This document shows, in pieces, positions 61,637 to 64,000 of a stretch of DNA of 64,000 nucleotides. The translations under genes were made by a program, and so were the position numbers. The stretch's first letter is position 1, and each line of letters opens with the position of its first letter. The DNA comes from Anaerofilum hominis. Its GTDB lineage: Bacteria; Bacillota; Clostridia; Oscillospirales; Ruminococcaceae. The DNA is taken from NCBI RefSeq assembly GCF_014287275.1, contig NZ_JACONZ010000001.1:806001-870000 (forward strand). The letters run 5' to 3'. The notes beneath the pieces were generated by a model. It searched no databases. It was not told the DNA's origin and saw only the letters and a program-made list of their open reading frames with translations.

Positions 61637-62473
61637 TTATTTGCGGTAATCGTAGAAGCCGATGCCGGTCTTGCGGCCCAGCTTGCCGGCGCGCACCATC
61701 TTGCGAAGCAGCGGGTGCGGACGGTATTTCGGGTCGCCGGTCTCGCTCTGCAGCACTTCCATGATGGCCAGCACGATGTCCAGGCCCACCAGGTCGCCCA
61801 GGGCCAGGGGGCCCATCGGGTGGTTGGCGCCCAGCTTCATGGCGGTGTCGATGCCCTCGACGGAGGCGACGCCCTCGGCGTAGATGCCGATGGCCTCGTT
61901 GATCATCGGGATGAGGATGCGGTTGACGACAAAGCCGGCGGCCTCTTTCACCTGCACGGGGGTCTTGCCGATGGACTCGCTGATCTCAACGATCTTGGCC
62001 ACGGTCTCGTCGGGGGTGTTCTCGCCCGCGATGACCTCGACCAGTTTCATGACCGGGGCCGGGTTGAAGAAGTGCATGCCGACGACCGGGCGGGACAGGC
62101 CGTTGCCGATCTCGGTGATGGACAGAGAAGAGGTGTTGGAGGCGAGGATGCACTCGGGCTTGCAGATCTCGTCCAGCTGCTTGAACAGCTCTTTTTTCAG
62201 GTCCATCTTTTCCAGGGCCGCCTCGACCACCAGATCGCAGTCCTTTACGATCTCGTTGGTGCCGGTGCTGATGCGGGCGGTGATGGCGTCGGCGTCAGCC
62301 TGCTCCATCTTGCCTTTCGCAACGCGGCCCGCCAGGCCTTTGGCGATCTTCGCCTTGCCGCCCTCGGCCCACTCCGCCTTGATGTCGCAAAGGCAAACTT
62401 CGTTGCCGGCCTGTGCAAAAGCCTGCGCGATACCGGAACCCATGGTGCCGGCGCCAATAATACCAACTTTCAT
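61637..62473 (-). CDS. hbd: 3-hydroxybutyryl-CoA dehydrogenase
   Basis: A 278-residue NAD(P)-linked dehydrogenase converting acetoacetyl-CoA to 3-hydroxybutyryl-CoA. The Rossmann motif [21 protein letters not shown] starts the protein. [28 protein letters not shown] (catalytic His), [22 protein letters not shown] and [21 protein letters not shown] follow. Length is standard for Hbd. It is placed between crt and bcd. Confidence 0.97.
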   Translation of the reverse strand: MKVGIIGAGTMGSGIAQAFAQAGNEVCLCDIKAEWAEGGKAKIAKGLAGRVAKGKMEQADADAITARISTGTNEIVKDCDLVVEAALEKMDLKKELFKQLDEICKPECILASNTSSLSITEIGNGLSRPVVGMHFFNPAPVMKLVEVIAGENTPDETVAKIVEISESIGKTPVQVKEAAGFVVNRILIPMINEAIGIYAEGVASVEGIDTAMKLGANHPMGPLALGDLVGLDIVLAIMEVLQSETGDPKYRPHPLLRKMVRAGKLGRKTGIGFYDYRK

Positions 62474-62653
62474 GTTGACAGCCTCCTAATTTTTCTGATC
62501 ATCCTGATCCTGGGCGGTACCGGTCCGGGCGCTGCCGCCTGCGGCGCCGGTATCCCCTCTCACTGGAATGCAAAGCATATGTAAAACCTGTGCGGTCTTT
62601 GCCGGACAAAGCACGGCCAGCGCGGACAGTCGCCCGCCCGCGCCGGTCCGTTC
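62474..62653. other. Gap between crt and hbd
   Basis: A 180-bp gap with a GGTACCGG...CCGGTATC hairpin containing an inner GGCGC/GCGCC stem. The Shine-Dalgarno sequence of hbd (AGGAGG) lies at its left end. No gene seen. Confidence 0.4.
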
Positions 62654-63430
62654 TTATTGGTTCTGGTAAGGAGCGTGCGGGCGGCGCTCAAGGAAAGCGG
62701 CCATGCCCTCTTTCTGGTCGGCGCTCTCAAAGCAGCTGCCGAACAGCTTTTCCTCAATGACGATGGCCTCGTCGATGCCTACCTGCAAGCCGTCGTTGAC
62801 CGCCTTTTTGGTGGCGCGCACCGCAATGGGCGCGTTGGCGGCAATGGCAGCGGCCATTTTCTCGGCGGCGGGCAGCAGCTCGTCAATGGGATAAACAGCG
62901 TTTACAAGGCCCAGGGAAAGCGCCTCGGGAGCCTTGACCTGCGCGCAGGTGTAGAGCAGCTCTTTGGCCTTGCCCACACCGATGGTGCGCGCCAGGCGCT
63001 GGGTGCCGCCAAAGCCCGGGGTGATGCCCAGGCCGACCTCGGGCTGGCCGAAGCGGGCGTTCTCGCTGGCGATGCGGATGTCGCAGGCCAGGGACAGCTC
63101 GCAGCCGCCGCCCAGCGCAAAGCCGTTCACCGCGGCGATGACGGGGATGGGCAGGCTCTCGATCTTGCGGAAAACGTCGTTGCCCTTTTTGCCGAAAGCC
63201 TCGCCCTCCGCTTTGGTCAGGCCGCTCATCTCGCCGATGTCCGCGCCCGCGACAAAGCTTTTGCTGCCCGCCCCGGTGATGATCAGGGCGCGCACGGCGT
63301 TCAGGTCCAGCGCGTCCACCGCAGCTTCCAGGTCGCCCAGCACCTCGCTGTTGAGGGCGTTGAGCGCCTTTTCGCGGTCGATGGTGAGGACGGCGTAGCC
63401 CTCTTTCTGTTCCACTTTCACAAAGCTCAT
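62654..63430 (-). CDS. crt: 3-hydroxybutyryl-CoA dehydratase (crotonase)
   Basis: A 258-residue enoyl-CoA hydratase that dehydrates 3-hydroxybutyryl-CoA to crotonyl-CoA. The oxyanion-hole loop [17 protein letters not shown] and the segment [45 protein letters not shown] with both catalytic Glu positions are present. Second gene of the operon, 45 bp after thl. Confidence 0.96.
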   Translation of the reverse strand: MSFVKVEQKEGYAVLTIDREKALNALNSEVLGDLEAAVDALDLNAVRALIITGAGSKSFVAGADIGEMSGLTKAEGEAFGKKGNDVFRKIESLPIPVIAAVNGFALGGGCELSLACDIRIASENARFGQPEVGLGITPGFGGTQRLARTIGVGKAKELLYTCAQVKAPEALSLGLVNAVYPIDELLPAAEKMAAAIAANAPIAVRATKKAVNDGLQVGIDEAIVIEEKLFGSCFESADQKEGMAAFLERRPHAPYQNQ

Positions 63431-63475
63431 GTTACGACTCTCCTTCTCGTTTCAGGTTGCGCCCAAAAGGCGTTC

Positions 63476-64000
63476 TTATTTGATGCCCTCGACGATGGTG
63501 GAGACGCCCATGCCGCCGCCGACGCACAGGGTGGCCAGGCCGTATTTGGAGCCGCGCTTCTGCATTTCATAGAGCAGGGTCACCAGAATGCGGCAGCCGG
63601 AAGCGCCTACCGGGTGGCCCAGCGCGATGGCGCCGCCGTTGACGTTGACCCTTTCGGCGTCCCAGTTGAGCAGCTTGCCCACAGCCAGGCTCTGGGCCGC
63701 GAACGCCTCGTTGGCCTCGATCAGGTCCATCTGGTTGATGCGCAGGCCGGTCTTTTCAAACAGCTTCTTGGTGGAGGTGGCGGGGCCCACGCCCATGACC
63801 GAGGGATCCACGCCGCCGGAAGTGCCGCCAACCCAGCGGGCCATCGGCTTGACGCCCAGCTCTTTGGCTTTCTCAGCGCTCATGACGATGATGGCGGCGG
63901 CGCCGTCGTTGATGCCGGAGGCGTTGGCCGCGGTCACACTGCCGTCGGCGCGGAACGCCGGGCGCAGCTTGGCGATGCCCTCGGCGGTCACGCCGTCGCG
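63476..64000 (-). CDS. thl: Acetyl-CoA acetyltransferase (thiolase), 3' part only
   Basis: The C-terminal 174 residues of a thiolase, cut by the right edge of the window. Present are [65 protein letters not shown] with the catalytic His, and [18 protein letters not shown] with the second catalytic Cys. It condenses two acetyl-CoA to acetoacetyl-CoA, the first committed step towards butyrate. An in-frame GTG at 63991 is internal, not the start. Confidence 0.95.
   Translation of the reverse strand, partial: RDGVTAEGIAKLRPAFRADGSVTAANASGINDGAAAIIVMSAEKAKELGVKPMARWVGGTSGGVDPSVMGVGPATSTKKLFEKTGLRINQMDLIEANEAFAAQSLAVGKLLNWDAERVNVNGGAIALGHPVGASGCRILVTLLYEMQKRGSKYGLATLCVGGGMGVSTIVEGIK

Overview
The window is about 64 kb of GC-rich (roughly 60-65%) bacterial chromosome. 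Gene content points to an anaerobic, Gram-positive, butyrate-forming clostridial organism, probably a high-GC Oscillospiraceae/Ruminococcaceae-type gut bacterium. The evidence is a complete crotonyl-CoA to butyryl-CoA gene set with electron-transferring flavoprotein, a formate-tetrahydrofolate ligase, an LTA-synthase-like enzyme, lipoprotein lipobox signals, a BlaR/BlaI pair, and SD-rich genes with TTGACA/TATAAT promoters. The species assignment is inference. No tRNA, rRNA, CRISPR array, transposase or integrase was seen.

Layout. 1-9.4 kb: adenosine deaminase, a VanR/PhoB-type response regulator with an overlapping histidine kinase, a TPM-domain membrane protein paired with PspA, a Nudix hydrolase, a patatin-like phospholipase and a dCMP-deaminase-type enzyme. 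9.5-12 kb: rsmA, a roughly 470-bp non-coding tract of degenerate ~19-bp tandem repeats, and a GNAT acetyltransferase. 12.2-17.3 kb: an AT-rich island (membrane protein, DUF2500 protein, a 45-residue ORF) and a BlaI/BlaR1-type regulatory pair, bracketed by copies of a ~103-bp structured repeat. 17.3-23 kb: rpsI-rplM, a DnaQ-like exonuclease with BRCT domain, alr and manA.

23.4-33.3 kb is a minus-strand cell-wall polysaccharide cluster: rfbC, a Wzm/Wzt-type ABC exporter, two double-domain GT2 glycosyltransferases, an RgpF-like protein and a GT-C-like membrane protein. 33.8-46.1 kb is a nucleoside uptake and breakdown locus: a BMP-type lipoprotein, an ABC transporter (one ATPase, two permeases), four nucleoside-hydrolase paralogs, a dihydroorotase-family amidohydrolase, a YczE-like membrane protein, and a divergent HTH-PfkB regulator. 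One hydrolase paralog has lost its metal ligands and catalytic His, and the PfkB domain of the regulator has lost the GAG of its GAGD anion hole. The locus therefore appears to carry two pseudoenzymes.

46.3-57.2 kb: fhs, a YbaK-type deacylase, a DegV fatty-acid-binding protein, an LTA-synthase-like enzyme with a small membrane protein, and a 1461-residue beta-helix surface lipoprotein. 57.85-58.49 kb is an array of seven 86-bp repeats. Each unit encodes hairpins, one of which shows a compensatory base-pair change. It sits directly 3' of the butyrate operon (thl-crt-hbd-bcd-etfB-etfA, minus strand), which runs off the right edge within thl.

The most unusual material is non-coding: the 86-bp array, the three-copy structured repeat and the 19-bp periodic tract. 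After those come the two apparent pseudoenzymes of the nucleoside locus.
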